Shown: positions 1 to 7,004, counted from the stretch's first letter. The stretch is 10,431 nucleotides of DNA from an uncultured Erysipelotrichaceae bacterium (GCA_902803685.1 CADCQR010000027.1:1-10431), one strand, 5' to 3'. Notes: generated by a model from the sequence alone, not told the origin. A program made the numbers and translations.

Positions 1-45
1 AAAAAACAGTCTAATTCCTTATAAATCAAAGGTATTTAAACTGTT
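1..45 (-). terminator. Rho-independent terminator closing the tyrS operon
   Basis: On the minus strand an interrupted hairpin forms between the arm at 45-29 (AACAG, T, then TTTA and CCTT) and the arm at 20-5 (AAGG, TTAG, then ACTGTT). It is followed directly by a run of T (the A-run at 1-6 on the plus strand). It lies about 90 bases past the stop of the alkaline-phosphatase-like gene and is the only good terminator downstream of tyrS, so it probably ends the tyrS, DUF84, hydrolase transcript. The stem has internal mismatches. The 46-137 stretch between gene and terminator is AT-rich and holds no gene. Confidence 0.7.
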
Positions 46-137
46 CTTACTTTATTTCATGTTTTTGTCCTGCAAACCTTAGAATTCATATCAATATTTT
101 AATTAGAAAATTAAATATTATTAATCAACCGTTATTA

Positions 138-1250
138 TTATTTTTCAGTTTTTATAACAATTAATGGTATTAATATTTCATCATCGGTGCATCCAGCATG
201 TTGCGATTTTAAAAGTTCACTTCCAATATATAGCAAAGTTTTATTAGTTTTAGCAACGGCTAAATAATCACCTAAGGCATCTCTAAAAATATCATTTTCT
301 ATACCATCACCAAATAGTTGAGATTCAATTACTTCTTGCTTAGAATATAAATCAAAATCAGAACTAAAATGTTTATTAAATAGATTTACAAAAATGTCTT
401 TTTTATCTGGTTTAATAAAGAAGTTAACTGCCCTTTGTTCAATCGAAGTATTTCTTAGTAAGCATGCTTCAATATCAGGATAATCCTTTATGAATAAGTT
501 TTTGACATTACAATGACCATGATCGGCAATTACAAAGATGACGGTATCTTTTAGTTTGCTACTTAAGTCTTCTATTCGTTTATTTAAATCAACAATAATA
601 TCTCTAACCTCATCTTTGTCACATCCAATTTCATGCATAGTATGATCAGGCTCCGTATCATAAGCATATATATATTTTCTATCATCATTTTCACACAACG
701 ATTCTATTCTTACAAACATATCATCTAAATCTTTGTAGCAATCTTCACCAAATGGAAATAGGTTATATCCTTTGTACACGCCCTTTTCGTTAATATCCTC
801 ACTTATAGATTTCCGTATCATGTGTGTCCTATTATATTCAATAGCTTCTGGTAAAACTTTTCCTTCATCGTCACCTTTTTCAGAATTCATAAAAACACTT
901 ATAGTTTTATCAATATCTTTGTAATACATATCCCAGCCTAACATTCCTGTTTCACAAGGATTAAGACCTGTTAGCATTGATGTTGTTGCAGCAACAGTGG
1001 TAGCAGGAAATACCGTTGTTATTGGTTTAAGTCTGTTTCTTAATAGAAAAGTATCCTGTTCTAACATTCTATCCATTATATTGGAGCCCATGCCATCACA
1101 CAAAATAGTGACAACATTCCGAGGCTTATATTCATTGAGTATTGTATCAATATAATCTAAAGTATTATGCTTATATTCCAGTCCAAAATATTTTCTTATT
1201 GAACAAGCTAAGTTAGTTAAACATTCATTATAGTTATTTTTTACTATCAT
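138..1250 (-). CDS. Alkaline-phosphatase-superfamily hydrolase (type I phosphodiesterase / nucleotide pyrophosphatase-like)
   Basis: A 370-residue protein with the metal-site layout of the alkaline phosphatase superfamily. CDGMGS at 51-56 gives the first metal Asp (D52). FPATTVAATTS at 81-91 carries the likely Thr nucleophile (T84 or T85). EPDHTMH at 200-206 gives D202 and H206, ADHGH at 242-246 gives D243 and H244, and QHAG at 350-353 gives the last His. This set matches two-metal phosphodiesterases and pyrophosphatases of the PF01663 type. There is no signal peptide or membrane segment, so it should be cytoplasmic. The start is set by AGGAGG five bases before ATG. It follows the DUF84 gene by 25 bases and is last in the tyrS operon. 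The substrate is unknown; a nucleotide or phosphonate ester is possible. The family call is firm, the exact reaction is not. Confidence 0.82.
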   Translation of the reverse strand: MIVKNNYNECLTNLACSIRKYFGLEYKHNTLDYIDTILNEYKPRNVVTILCDGMGSNIMDRMLEQDTFLLRNRLKPITTVFPATTVAATTSMLTGLNPCETGMLGWDMYYKDIDKTISVFMNSEKGDDEGKVLPEAIEYNRTHMIRKSISEDINEKGVYKGYNLFPFGEDCYKDLDDMFVRIESLCENDDRKYIYAYDTEPDHTMHEIGCDKDEVRDIIVDLNKRIEDLSSKLKDTVIFVIADHGHCNVKNLFIKDYPDIEACLLRNTSIEQRAVNFFIKPDKKDIFVNLFNKHFSSDFDLYSKQEVIESQLFGDGIENDIFRDALGDYLAVAKTNKTLLYIGSELLKSQHAGCTDDEILIPLIVIKTEK

Positions 1251-1275
1251 AGTACCTCCTGCATGATATTTTAAA

Positions 1276-1809
1276 TTATTCTTTAGTTAATTTATTATAT
1301 TTTGAAGAGATGGCACATAATACTGAATCCGAGAATTCATTTGTCCTAGTGTAACAACCATTAGTTAACATACCGTTAGTACCATAGTTTCGTACTTGTT
1401 CTTCTGTACTGCCCATATATTTAGCAACAACTTCAGATAACCTTTCGTTTTTAGACAATTTACTAATTATGTTAGTAGGAACATGTACTTTGGCACTACA
1501 ACCATATAAATATTCAGTGGTACTTCTATCATAAACCACTGTCCAACCACATAGAAATGTCTCATTCAAAGTCTTTGTCAAAATACCTTCCATTGCTATA
1601 TATAAATCGGCTGTGGGATTTTGTTTTATAGCATCAGCAATTCTGTTTTTACATCCGATAATACCTTCTTCATCACCAATTGGTGTTTCTGACACTCCAG
1701 AATTTGTATCTAATGATTCAAGCTCATACCTTGATATAAACTGCTTTATGACGTTTTCTACAGCTTGATTTTTTGACTTATTCTTTGAACAGACAATTAT
1801 TTTAACCAT
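1276..1809 (-). CDS. DUF84 family NTPase (YjjX-like inosine/xanthosine triphosphatase)
   Basis: A 177-residue protein resembling the DUF84/YjjX family, which in E. coli hydrolyses non-canonical nucleoside triphosphates such as ITP and XTP and so cleans the nucleotide pool. Visible family features are the N-terminal IIVCSKNKSKNQAV (residues 4-17), the SGVSETPIGDEEG segment (37-49) followed by GCKNRIADA, the AMEG acidic motif (72-75), and the Y-G-T-N-G-x-L-T-x-G element near 142-151. The start used is the ATG at 1809: AAAGGAG stands eight bases upstream, while the in-frame ATG at 1833 has no such site. It lies 60 bases after tyrS with no terminator between, so it should be transcribed from the T-box-controlled tyrS promoter. 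Length is normal for the family. The activity is inferred from the family. Confidence 0.78.
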   Translation of the reverse strand: MVKIIVCSKNKSKNQAVENVIKQFISRYELESLDTNSGVSETPIGDEEGIIGCKNRIADAIKQNPTADLYIAMEGILTKTLNETFLCGWTVVYDRSTTEYLYGCSAKVHVPTNIISKLSKNERLSEVVAKYMGSTEEQVRNYGTNGMLTNGCYTRTNEFSDSVLCAISSKYNKLTKE

Positions 1810-1869
1810 AATCAACACTCCTTTTAGATTCATAGTATTATCTGCAAATATTTTAATATATTTTTATAA

Positions 1870-3108
1870 TTACTTTAATTCAATTTTTAGGAATACTTTT
1901 TTACCTTTTTGAATAATTAATATATTATCTATAAAGTCTTTTTCAGTAATTATTTTATTATAGTTATTTTCCTTTTTTTGGTTTAATCTAATACCATTTT
2001 GTTCTATTAGTCTTCGGGCATTGGACTTTGAAGTTGCAATTCCAACATCAACCAATAAATCCAATATGTTAATGTCTAATTTTTCTTTTGAATAAGATAT
2101 TGAAGGCATATCATTAGTCGTTAGATTGCCTGAAAACAATTCTTTAGCTGCTTTCTGTGCTCTTTTTGCTTCCCCCTCACCGTGGACTAACTTTGTAACC
2201 TCAAACGCCAAAATTCTTTTTGCTTCTCTAATATCATTAGAACAAAGTTCCTTTATTTCTGCTATTTCTAATCTAGTAAAAAAGGATAAGCATCTTTCAA
2301 CGTCTTCATCAAAAATATTAATCCACGCTTGAAAAAAATCAAATGGCGTAGTTTTATTTCTCGATATCCATAGAGTACCACTAGCTGTTTTGCCCATTTT
2401 CTCACCATCGGCTTTTATTAGTAATGGACAAGTGAAGCCAAATAATGGATCTATTCTAATGCCTTCGCTAAATCCTATCTTCCGAGACAAATCTACTCCG
2501 GCCAATATATTCCCCCATTGGTCTGAGCCACCGATTTGTAATTTGCAGCCATATTCTTTATTTAAATGTACGAAATCAAAAGCTTGCATTAGCATGTATC
2601 CCATTTCTAAAAAAGTTAAACCACCATTTCCTAATCTTTTTTTATAGCATTCGGCTGATAACATATTATTGACATTAAAATGAACTCCAATATCTCGCAT
2701 AAAGTCAATATACGTCTTATCACTTATCCAATCTGAATTATCAACGATAATAGCTGGATTATCTCCATCTGTTCTTACAAATCTTTTAACTAGTTGTTTA
2801 ACTTCTGCTTTATTATGTGCAACCTCGTCTTTAGAGAGCATTTTTCTCATTCCAACTTTCCCAGTAGGATCACCAATCAAGGCAGTAGCGCCACCAATTA
2901 AAATGATTCCATGATGACCAAAGTCTTGCAGCCATCTAAATAACGTCAATGCAAAGAAATGTCCTATGTGCAAACTATCAGCGGTTGGGTCAATCCCTAA
3001 ATAAAATGTCATAGGCTCCCCATTGATTAAGTCAATTATTTCTTTTTCATGGGTTAAGGCCTTAACATAGCCTCGTTCATCCAATATATCAAATAGTTTT
3101 TTGTTCAT
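1870..3108 (-). CDS. tyrS: Tyrosyl-tRNA synthetase
   Basis: A 412-residue class I synthetase that attaches tyrosine to tRNA-Tyr in the cytoplasm. The Rossmann catalytic domain has HIGH at 47-50 (within ADSLHIGHF), the Tyr-binding region GGSDQWGN at 193-200, and a KMSKS-equivalent KMGKT at 237-241. Residues from about 345 to the end form the S4-like RNA-binding domain (DVGIATSKSNARRLIEQNG) that contacts the tRNA. Length and architecture are those of the bacterial TyrS family, and nothing essential is missing. AGGAGGAA lies six bases before the ATG. Expression is controlled by a consensus promoter and a tyrosine T-box, and probably also by a Tyr-rich short ORF that overlaps its first 20 bases. 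It leads an operon with the DUF84 NTPase and the phosphatase-like hydrolase. Confidence 0.97.
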   Translation of the reverse strand: MNKKLFDILDERGYVKALTHEKEIIDLINGEPMTFYLGIDPTADSLHIGHFFALTLFRWLQDFGHHGIILIGGATALIGDPTGKVGMRKMLSKDEVAHNKAEVKQLVKRFVRTDGDNPAIIVDNSDWISDKTYIDFMRDIGVHFNVNNMLSAECYKKRLGNGGLTFLEMGYMLMQAFDFVHLNKEYGCKLQIGGSDQWGNILAGVDLSRKIGFSEGIRIDPLFGFTCPLLIKADGEKMGKTASGTLWISRNKTTPFDFFQAWINIFDEDVERCLSFFTRLEIAEIKELCSNDIREAKRILAFEVTKLVHGEGEAKRAQKAAKELFSGNLTTNDMPSISYSKEKLDINILDLLVDVGIATSKSNARRLIEQNGIRLNQKKENNYNKIITEKDFIDNILIIQKGKKVFLKIELK

Positions 3109-3187
3109 ATTTATTTCCTCCTAAATAATTTGTATAGTTAATTAAATTACAATCATCAAAGCAATAATAGTAATAGTCACTATCCAT
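3089..3187 (-). CDS. Tyrosine-rich leader peptide ORF overlapping tyrS
   Basis: A 32-codon ORF starting MDSDYYYYCFDDC with seven Tyr codons in total, four of them consecutive (TAT TAC TAT TAT, 3175-3164). Its ribosome binding site is stronger than that of most genes here: AGGAGG at 3201-3196, eight bases before ATG. It begins just after the U-tract of the T-box terminator, so it exists only in read-through transcripts. It runs through the tyrS ribosome binding site and stops at 3089, overlapping tyrS by 20 bases in another frame. Inference: when Tyr-tRNA is charged, ribosomes crossing this ORF occlude or compete at the tyrS start; when it is scarce they stall on the Tyr run and leave that site open. 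A 10-bp stem (3193-3184 with 3137-3128, two wobbles) could enclose the ORF start. AT-rich DNA makes TAT codons by chance, so the regulatory role is unproven. Confidence 0.6.
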   Translation of the reverse strand: MDSDYYYYCFDDCNLINYTNYLGGNKYEQKTI

Positions 3188-3204
3188 ACAAACCACCTCC
3201 TAGA

Positions 3205-3246
3205 AATAAAAAACGAGCAAACATCTGCAAAGGACGAATTGCTCGT
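3205..3246 (-). terminator. T-box leader terminator upstream of tyrS
   Basis: On the minus strand ACGAGCAA (3246-3239) pairs perfectly with TTGCTCGT (3220-3213) around an 18-base loop, followed by TTTTTT. The upstream arm overlaps the T-box sequence, as expected for the terminator that competes with the antiterminator. Uncharged tRNA-Tyr binding should disrupt it. Confidence 0.88.
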
Positions 3247-3421
3247 GGTACCACCTTTTTTTGTAATAATAGTTTATTACCTCTTGTTTATAACGGATAC
3301 TATCCGACTTAAAATCATCACTTGTAATTCATTACTTTCATCTTACTTATTTTCACCAACCATAAGCTCTCTACTAAGAAATTAAAATAACTACTTTGAA
3401 TGAATCGTCTTTTAATTAACT
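3205..3421 (-). promoter_or_regulatory. T-box riboswitch (tyrosine) controlling tyrS
   Basis: The leader senses uncharged tRNA-Tyr and switches a terminator to an antiterminator. Landmarks on the minus strand, in order, are AGAGAG at 3372-3367, the GGTGAAAAT box in 3360-3346, a specifier-loop codon TAC (Tyr) followed by A at 3326-3324, the stem III inverted repeat CGGATAGTATCCG at 3306-3294 ending in CCGTTA, the T-box AGGTGGTACCACG at 3256-3244, and the terminator. The T-box contains the UGGU-type stretch that pairs with the tRNA acceptor end. The specifier agrees with the downstream gene. Transcription should start near 3421, seven bases past the -10 box. Confidence 0.93.
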
Positions 3422-3427
3422 GACGTA

Positions 3428-3456
3428 ATTATAACACTAATATATCCTCATGTCAA
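3428..3456 (-). promoter_or_regulatory. Sigma-A promoter of the tyrS operon
   Basis: A perfect consensus on the minus strand: TTGACA (3456-3451), a 17-base spacer, and TATAAT (3433-3428). It lies between the leuS stop at 3508 and the tyrosine T-box, so tyrS is transcribed separately from leuS. I see no convincing leuS terminator, and some read-through may occur. Confidence 0.92.
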
Positions 3457-3507
3457 TGTGCGGTAAGTTCTGACAAAAATGGTACTGTGCCCTATATACT
3501 TCTATTC

Positions 3508-5919
3508 TTACAAGATAATATTAATTATTTTATTTTTAATATAGATAATTCTTTTAATATCAGAATTAATTAAATTTGGATATGTTGATTTAATCATATT
3601 TATTATTTCTTTTTCGTCATTAATAGAAGAATCTATCAAAATATTCTTTTTAAATTTACCATTTATTTGAATTGGCATAGTTATTTCTTTTTTTACTAGA
3701 TATTGATCTTCATATTGAGGCCAATGATCATCAACTATATTTCCACCAAAAATCATTTCGTACATTTCACTTGTGATGTGAGGAGCCAATGGATTAAGGA
3801 GAATTAGAAATATTCTCAATTCTTCTTTTGTTATAAAATTATCTTTTTTGATAACATTGATAAATGTCATTAGAGAAGCTATGGCAGTATTTAGCTTTAG
3901 ATTTTCGATATCCTCAGTAACCTTTTTAATAAGGGCATTTATTTCATAAATATGCTTGGATGATACTTTATCATTTTTTACAATATCCTTTAATTTCCAG
4001 ACTTTATTAATAAAATTAATAATACCTGTTATTCCATCATATGTCCATGGTGTGTTATCTTCATACGCTCCCAAGAAATGGACATGCAGTCTTGCTACAT
4101 CAGCACCATATTCGTCTATTACTTGCATTGGAGAAACTCCATTAGTGGAACTTTTGCTCATCTTTTTGCCAGTATCATCTAGTATTAAACCACTTCCCAT
4201 TTTTCTTATGAATGGATTTCTTGTAGGTACAGCCCCTATTTCATACAAAAAGTTTTGCCAGAAAAATGCATACAAAACATGTCTGGTTATATGCTCAGTT
4301 CCCCCTGTATAACAATCTACACTTCCCCAATATTTCAATTTTTCATAATCGGCAAAAGCCTTGTCATTATGAGGATCGCAATATCTTAGCCAATACCAAG
4401 AAGATCCAGCCCAATTAGGCATCGTATCTGTTTCCCTTTTTGCATTACCACCACAATTTGGACACTTACAATTAACCCATTCATCTATCTTTGATAGTGG
4501 CGAATTACCAGTTTCATTTGGCATATAATCAGCAGTATGTGGAAGTACAAGTGGCAAATCAGAATCAGCTAGTGAAACTATTCCACATTTATCACAAAAT
4601 ACCACCGGGAAGGGCTCTCCCCAATATCTTTGTCTGTTAAATGACCAATCTTGCATTTTATAATTAATCTGTTTCTTACCAAAGCCAAGCTTGGTTACTT
4701 TAGCGATTATTTTTTCTTTTGCCTCTTTAACAGGCATACTATTGAATTCTTCAGAGTTAAGCATAATACTGTTATCTTTTATATAATCATATTTTTCATA
4801 TGCTTGCCTGCTTATGTCACCAGCAATTACTTGAATCATTGGAATGTCAAACTTTTGGGCAAACTCATAATCTCTTTGATCATGAGCCGGAACAGCCATG
4901 ACAATTCCCGTACCGTAATTGGCAAGGACAAAATCCGCAACATAAACAGGCACCTTATTTCCATTAATAGGATTAATTGCATATATCCCCTCGAGTATAC
5001 AACCGTTTTTTTCTTTTTGATTTGACATCCTATCCAGCTGACTTCTATAAGCGGTTTGATTTCTATATTTCATAACTTCATCATAATTATTTATTGAGTC
5101 TTTCCACTGATTAATTAACTCATGCTCTGGAGCCATGACAAGAAATGTTATTCCATAAATTGTTTCAATACATGTTGTAAATATAGATGAAGAGGTAAGT
5201 TTCTTATTGTTTTTGTCAACTATATCAAACTTAACTTCCATACCTTCACTTTTACCAATCCAATTTCTTTGTAGTTCTTTCAAGTTTTCATTCATTTCAA
5301 TCTTATCCACATTTTCAAGAAGTTTTTCTGAATATTCTTTCATTTTTAGAAACCATACCATTCTTTCTTCTTGCACTACTTTCCCATGACATCTATCACA
5401 TTCTCCGCCTTGAGAATCTTCATTAGATAGAACTGTCTTACAATTAGGGCAAAAGTTAACAACCCCCTTTCGCTTATATGCTTTGCCAACTTCAAAAAAT
5501 TTTTTAAAAATCCACTGTGTCCACTTGTAATAACTTGGATCACTAGTACATATTGTTCTATCCCAGTCAAAAGACAGTCCAATTTTTCTTGATTGTTCCA
5601 TGGCCTTGTCCATTCCGTTCTTTACAAACTCCTCGGGGTTAATTCCTGTCTTAATAGCCGCATTTTCTGCTGGCAAACCAAATGCATCTCCACCAATGGG
5701 GAAAAGTACATTATACCCCTGTAGCCTTTTCATTCTTGATAATGCATCCGCTGGAACAGTCCCTTTCAAATGTCCCATATGAAGATTGCCGCTAATATTA
5801 TAAAATTCATAAAGTACATAATATTTTGGTTTTGTCGGATGGAAATCTATTGCTTTAAAACTTTTTTCGTTATACCATTTATCTTGCCATTTTTTCTCTA
5901 TTTCTTTAAAATTATACAT
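3508..5919 (-). CDS. leuS: Leucyl-tRNA synthetase
   Basis: An 803-residue class I synthetase that charges tRNA-Leu. From the N-terminus: HIGH variant HMGH (47-50), GGDAFGLPAENAAIK (76-90), a zinc-binding pair CPNC (157-160) and CDRC (174-177), a CP1 editing domain (about 220-400) with GTGIVMAVPAHDQRDYEF including the conserved Asp (D347), a second Cys cluster CDKC (442-445) and CKCPNC (484-489), TGGTEH near 538-543, KMSKS (586-590), then the anticodon-binding and C-terminal domains. The editing motif normally read TTRPDT is TTCIET here (248-253), an unusual variant. Start: ATG at 5919, eight bases after AAGGG. The GTG at 5928 lies within that ribosome binding site and is unlikely to be used. 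Its upstream region has a Leu-codon attenuator instead of a T-box. Confidence 0.96.
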   Translation of the reverse strand: MYNFKEIEKKWQDKWYNEKSFKAIDFHPTKPKYYVLYEFYNISGNLHMGHLKGTVPADALSRMKRLQGYNVLFPIGGDAFGLPAENAAIKTGINPEEFVKNGMDKAMEQSRKIGLSFDWDRTICTSDPSYYKWTQWIFKKFFEVGKAYKRKGVVNFCPNCKTVLSNEDSQGGECDRCHGKVVQEERMVWFLKMKEYSEKLLENVDKIEMNENLKELQRNWIGKSEGMEVKFDIVDKNNKKLTSSSIFTTCIETIYGITFLVMAPEHELINQWKDSINNYDEVMKYRNQTAYRSQLDRMSNQKEKNGCILEGIYAINPINGNKVPVYVADFVLANYGTGIVMAVPAHDQRDYEFAQKFDIPMIQVIAGDISRQAYEKYDYIKDNSIMLNSEEFNSMPVKEAKEKIIAKVTKLGFGKKQINYKMQDWSFNRQRYWGEPFPVVFCDKCGIVSLADSDLPLVLPHTADYMPNETGNSPLSKIDEWVNCKCPNCGGNAKRETDTMPNWAGSSWYWLRYCDPHNDKAFADYEKLKYWGSVDCYTGGTEHITRHVLYAFFWQNFLYEIGAVPTRNPFIRKMGSGLILDDTGKKMSKSSTNGVSPMQVIDEYGADVARLHVHFLGAYEDNTPWTYDGITGIINFINKVWKLKDIVKNDKVSSKHIYEINALIKKVTEDIENLKLNTAIASLMTFINVIKKDNFITKEELRIFLILLNPLAPHITSEMYEMIFGGNIVDDHWPQYEDQYLVKKEITMPIQINGKFKKNILIDSSINDEKEIINMIKSTYPNLINSDIKRIIYIKNKIINIIL

Positions 5920-5939
5920 ATTAATCACCCTTTCTACAT

Positions 5940-5977
5940 AAAAATAGAGTCAACACTTAATGTAGCATTGACTCTAT
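5940..5977 (-). terminator. leuS attenuator terminator (3:4 hairpin)
   Basis: On the minus strand ATAGAGTCAATGCT (5977-5964) pairs along all 14 positions with AGTGTTGACTCTAT (5957-5944), with two G-U wobbles at the inner end and the six-base loop ACATTA. UUUUU follows (5944-5940). It stands 25 bases upstream of the leuS start, between the leader peptide stop and the leuS ribosome binding site. That makes it a regulated stop and not the end of an operon. Confidence 0.93.
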
Positions 5978-6111
5978 ATGAATTACTTATTTTTAATATT
6001 TATTAAAATGCACTCAAAATAGACCCATTACTACATAATCGGTTTAATAATAAGTCTAATAATAAATTATTAATTACAATCATATTTTTCATAGTCTATT
6101 TCCTCCAACTG
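5944..6111 (-). promoter_or_regulatory. Ribosome-mediated transcription attenuator of leuS
   Basis: The leader can form three mutually exclusive hairpins. 1:2 protector: TAGACTTATTATTA (6058-6045) pairs with TAGTAATGGGTCTA (6033-6020) at all 14 positions (three G-U), and strand 1 spans the Leu codons. 2:3 antiterminator: ATGTAGTAATGGGTCTAT (6036-6019) pairs with ATAGAGTCAATGCTACAT (5977-5960) at 16 of 18 positions. 3:4 is the terminator at 5977-5944. Inferred action: a ribosome stalled at Leu codons masks strand 1, strand 2 captures strand 3, and leuS is transcribed. When leucyl-tRNA is plentiful the peptide is finished, 1:2 forms, and the terminator folds. This is the logic known from enteric trp and leu operons. 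There is no T-box motif anywhere in this leader. The 5' end is estimated from the promoter. Confidence 0.9.
6003..6092 (-). CDS. Leucine-rich leader peptide of leuS
   Basis: A 29-codon ORF beginning MKNMIVINN and continuing LLLDLLLNRL, with eight Leu codons (seven TTA, one TTG). Six of them fall in a seven-codon block at 6065-6045. GGAGG at 6106-6102 stands nine bases before the ATG at 6092, close to ideal. It stops at 6003, 26 bases upstream of the attenuator terminator. The role is to gauge charged tRNA-Leu by ribosome pausing; the peptide itself probably has no function. TTA is the commonest Leu codon in AT-rich genomes, so the run likely reads the general Leu supply. The Leu block coincides with strand 1 of the protector hairpin, which argues strongly against chance. 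Confidence 0.9.
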   Translation of the reverse strand: MKNMIVINNLLLDLLLNRLCSNGSILSAF

Positions 6112-6117
6112 ACTAAT

Positions 6118-6146
6118 ATTTTACACTATTTGTGTCAAGATGTCAA
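6118..6146 (-). promoter_or_regulatory. Sigma-A promoter of leuS
   Basis: Minus strand TTGACA (6146-6141), a 17-base spacer, and TAAAAT (6123-6118). It lies in the gap after the IMPase-like gene stop at 6166, so leuS has its own promoter. A second TTGACA-like hexamer inside the spacer is too close to the -10 box to serve. Confidence 0.88.
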
Positions 6147-6165
6147 TTACATTCACCGTAATAAG

Positions 6166-6960
6166 TTAATCGTTAAGCAAATTTTCAAATTCACTATAGA
6201 TATTCTTATTAGTCGCAATAATGACTTGCTTATCAATTTTACTATAATCAATTTTACTATTTTTTATGGTACCACATACTCCACCCGCTTCTTCAACCAA
6301 TAGCGCTCCTACACATATATCCCACAAAAAACAATATAATTCAAAATGCGCTTCTATCTTTCCTGATGCTACATAACATAAAGAAATTGCAGTTGAAAAT
6401 AATTTTTCTACATTTAACATTTCGTTCATACACTTGTCATGAATCTTATTAAAGAAATCCCTCTTTTCTGGGTATCTATTATTAAAGCCTATAGTAGCTA
6501 ATGACTTATCCAATGTTAAAGCACTAGATACTGCTAGTTTTTGATTATTGCAATAAGCCCCTTTGCCTCTTTCACAATAATATAGTTCATCCAACTCTGG
6601 TATATATATTGCCCCACCTTCAGGAATATTATTTTTTAAATAGCCTATGCTAACACAATAATAGGCCATTCCTCTTGAGTAATTCATAGTACCATCCAGT
6701 GGATCAATTGCCCAAGAATATTCGTTATTTTCCTTATTGGCCATACCAGATTCTTCTGCTACAACCATATCATTTGGAAATACTTCTAGTATTTTGTCTA
6801 TAATTATTTTTTCACTCTTTATATCTGCGACAGTAACAACATCATTTAAACCTTTACTTTTTGTTTCAATATTCTCATTATGTAGAACTCTTTTTATTTC
6901 ACTACCAGCAAGTTTTGCCAATTCCATAGCTAATTTTGTTCTATCATTAAAGTTAAACAT
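6166..6960 (-). CDS. Inositol monophosphatase family phosphatase
   Basis: A 264-residue member of the Mg-dependent, lithium-sensitive phosphatase family (IMPase/SuhB/CysQ group), which removes phosphate from inositol phosphates, sugar phosphates, or 3'-phosphoadenosine 5'-phosphate. The metal site is complete: AEES at 68-71, WAIDPLDGTMNY at 83-94 (D86, D89, G90, T91), and FLWDICVGALLVEEAGG at 211-227 with the second Asp at D214. Length is typical and no export signal is seen. GGGAGTGAG is a good ribosome binding site just ahead of the ATG. It follows the GNAT gene by 44 bases and should be in the serS transcript. The substrate cannot be read from the sequence: IMPase, NADP(H)-phosphatase-like or PAP phosphatase activity are all possible. 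Confidence 0.88.
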   Translation of the reverse strand: MFNFNDRTKLAMELAKLAGSEIKRVLHNENIETKSKGLNDVVTVADIKSEKIIIDKILEVFPNDMVVAEESGMANKENNEYSWAIDPLDGTMNYSRGMAYYCVSIGYLKNNIPEGGAIYIPELDELYYCERGKGAYCNNQKLAVSSALTLDKSLATIGFNNRYPEKRDFFNKIHDKCMNEMLNVEKLFSTAISLCYVASGKIEAHFELYCFLWDICVGALLVEEAGGVCGTIKNSKIDYSKIDKQVIIATNKNIYSEFENLLND

Positions 6961-7004
6961 ATATACTCACTCCCTATGCTTATATATTACATAAAAGTTA
7001 AAAA

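Noticed and set aside
93..119. AT-only inverted repeat (AATATTTTAATT with AATTAAATATT) after the hydrolase gene
   Set aside because: It is imperfect, lacks GC pairs and a U-tract, and is expected by chance in such AT-rich DNA. The hairpin at 5-45 is the better terminator.
1810..1833. ATG at 1833 as the DUF84 start
   Set aside because: The AAAGGAG site lies downstream of it and serves the ATG at 1809, where the conserved IIVCSKNK opening begins.
3956..5025. Plus-strand ORFs opposite leuS (for example 3956-4312 and 4651-5025), and others opposite tyrS, serS and the IMPase-like gene
   Set aside because: They lie antisense to clear synthetase or enzyme coding sequence, lack ribosome binding sites and have low-complexity, AT-driven composition.
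5376..5582. Minus-strand 68-codon ORF within leuS
   Set aside because: It is an alternative frame inside the LeuRS catalytic and zinc-binding region, without its own start signals.
5920..5928. GTG at 5928 as the leuS start
   Set aside because: It lies within the AAGGGTG ribosome binding site for the ATG at 5919, and the family N-terminus begins near MYNF.
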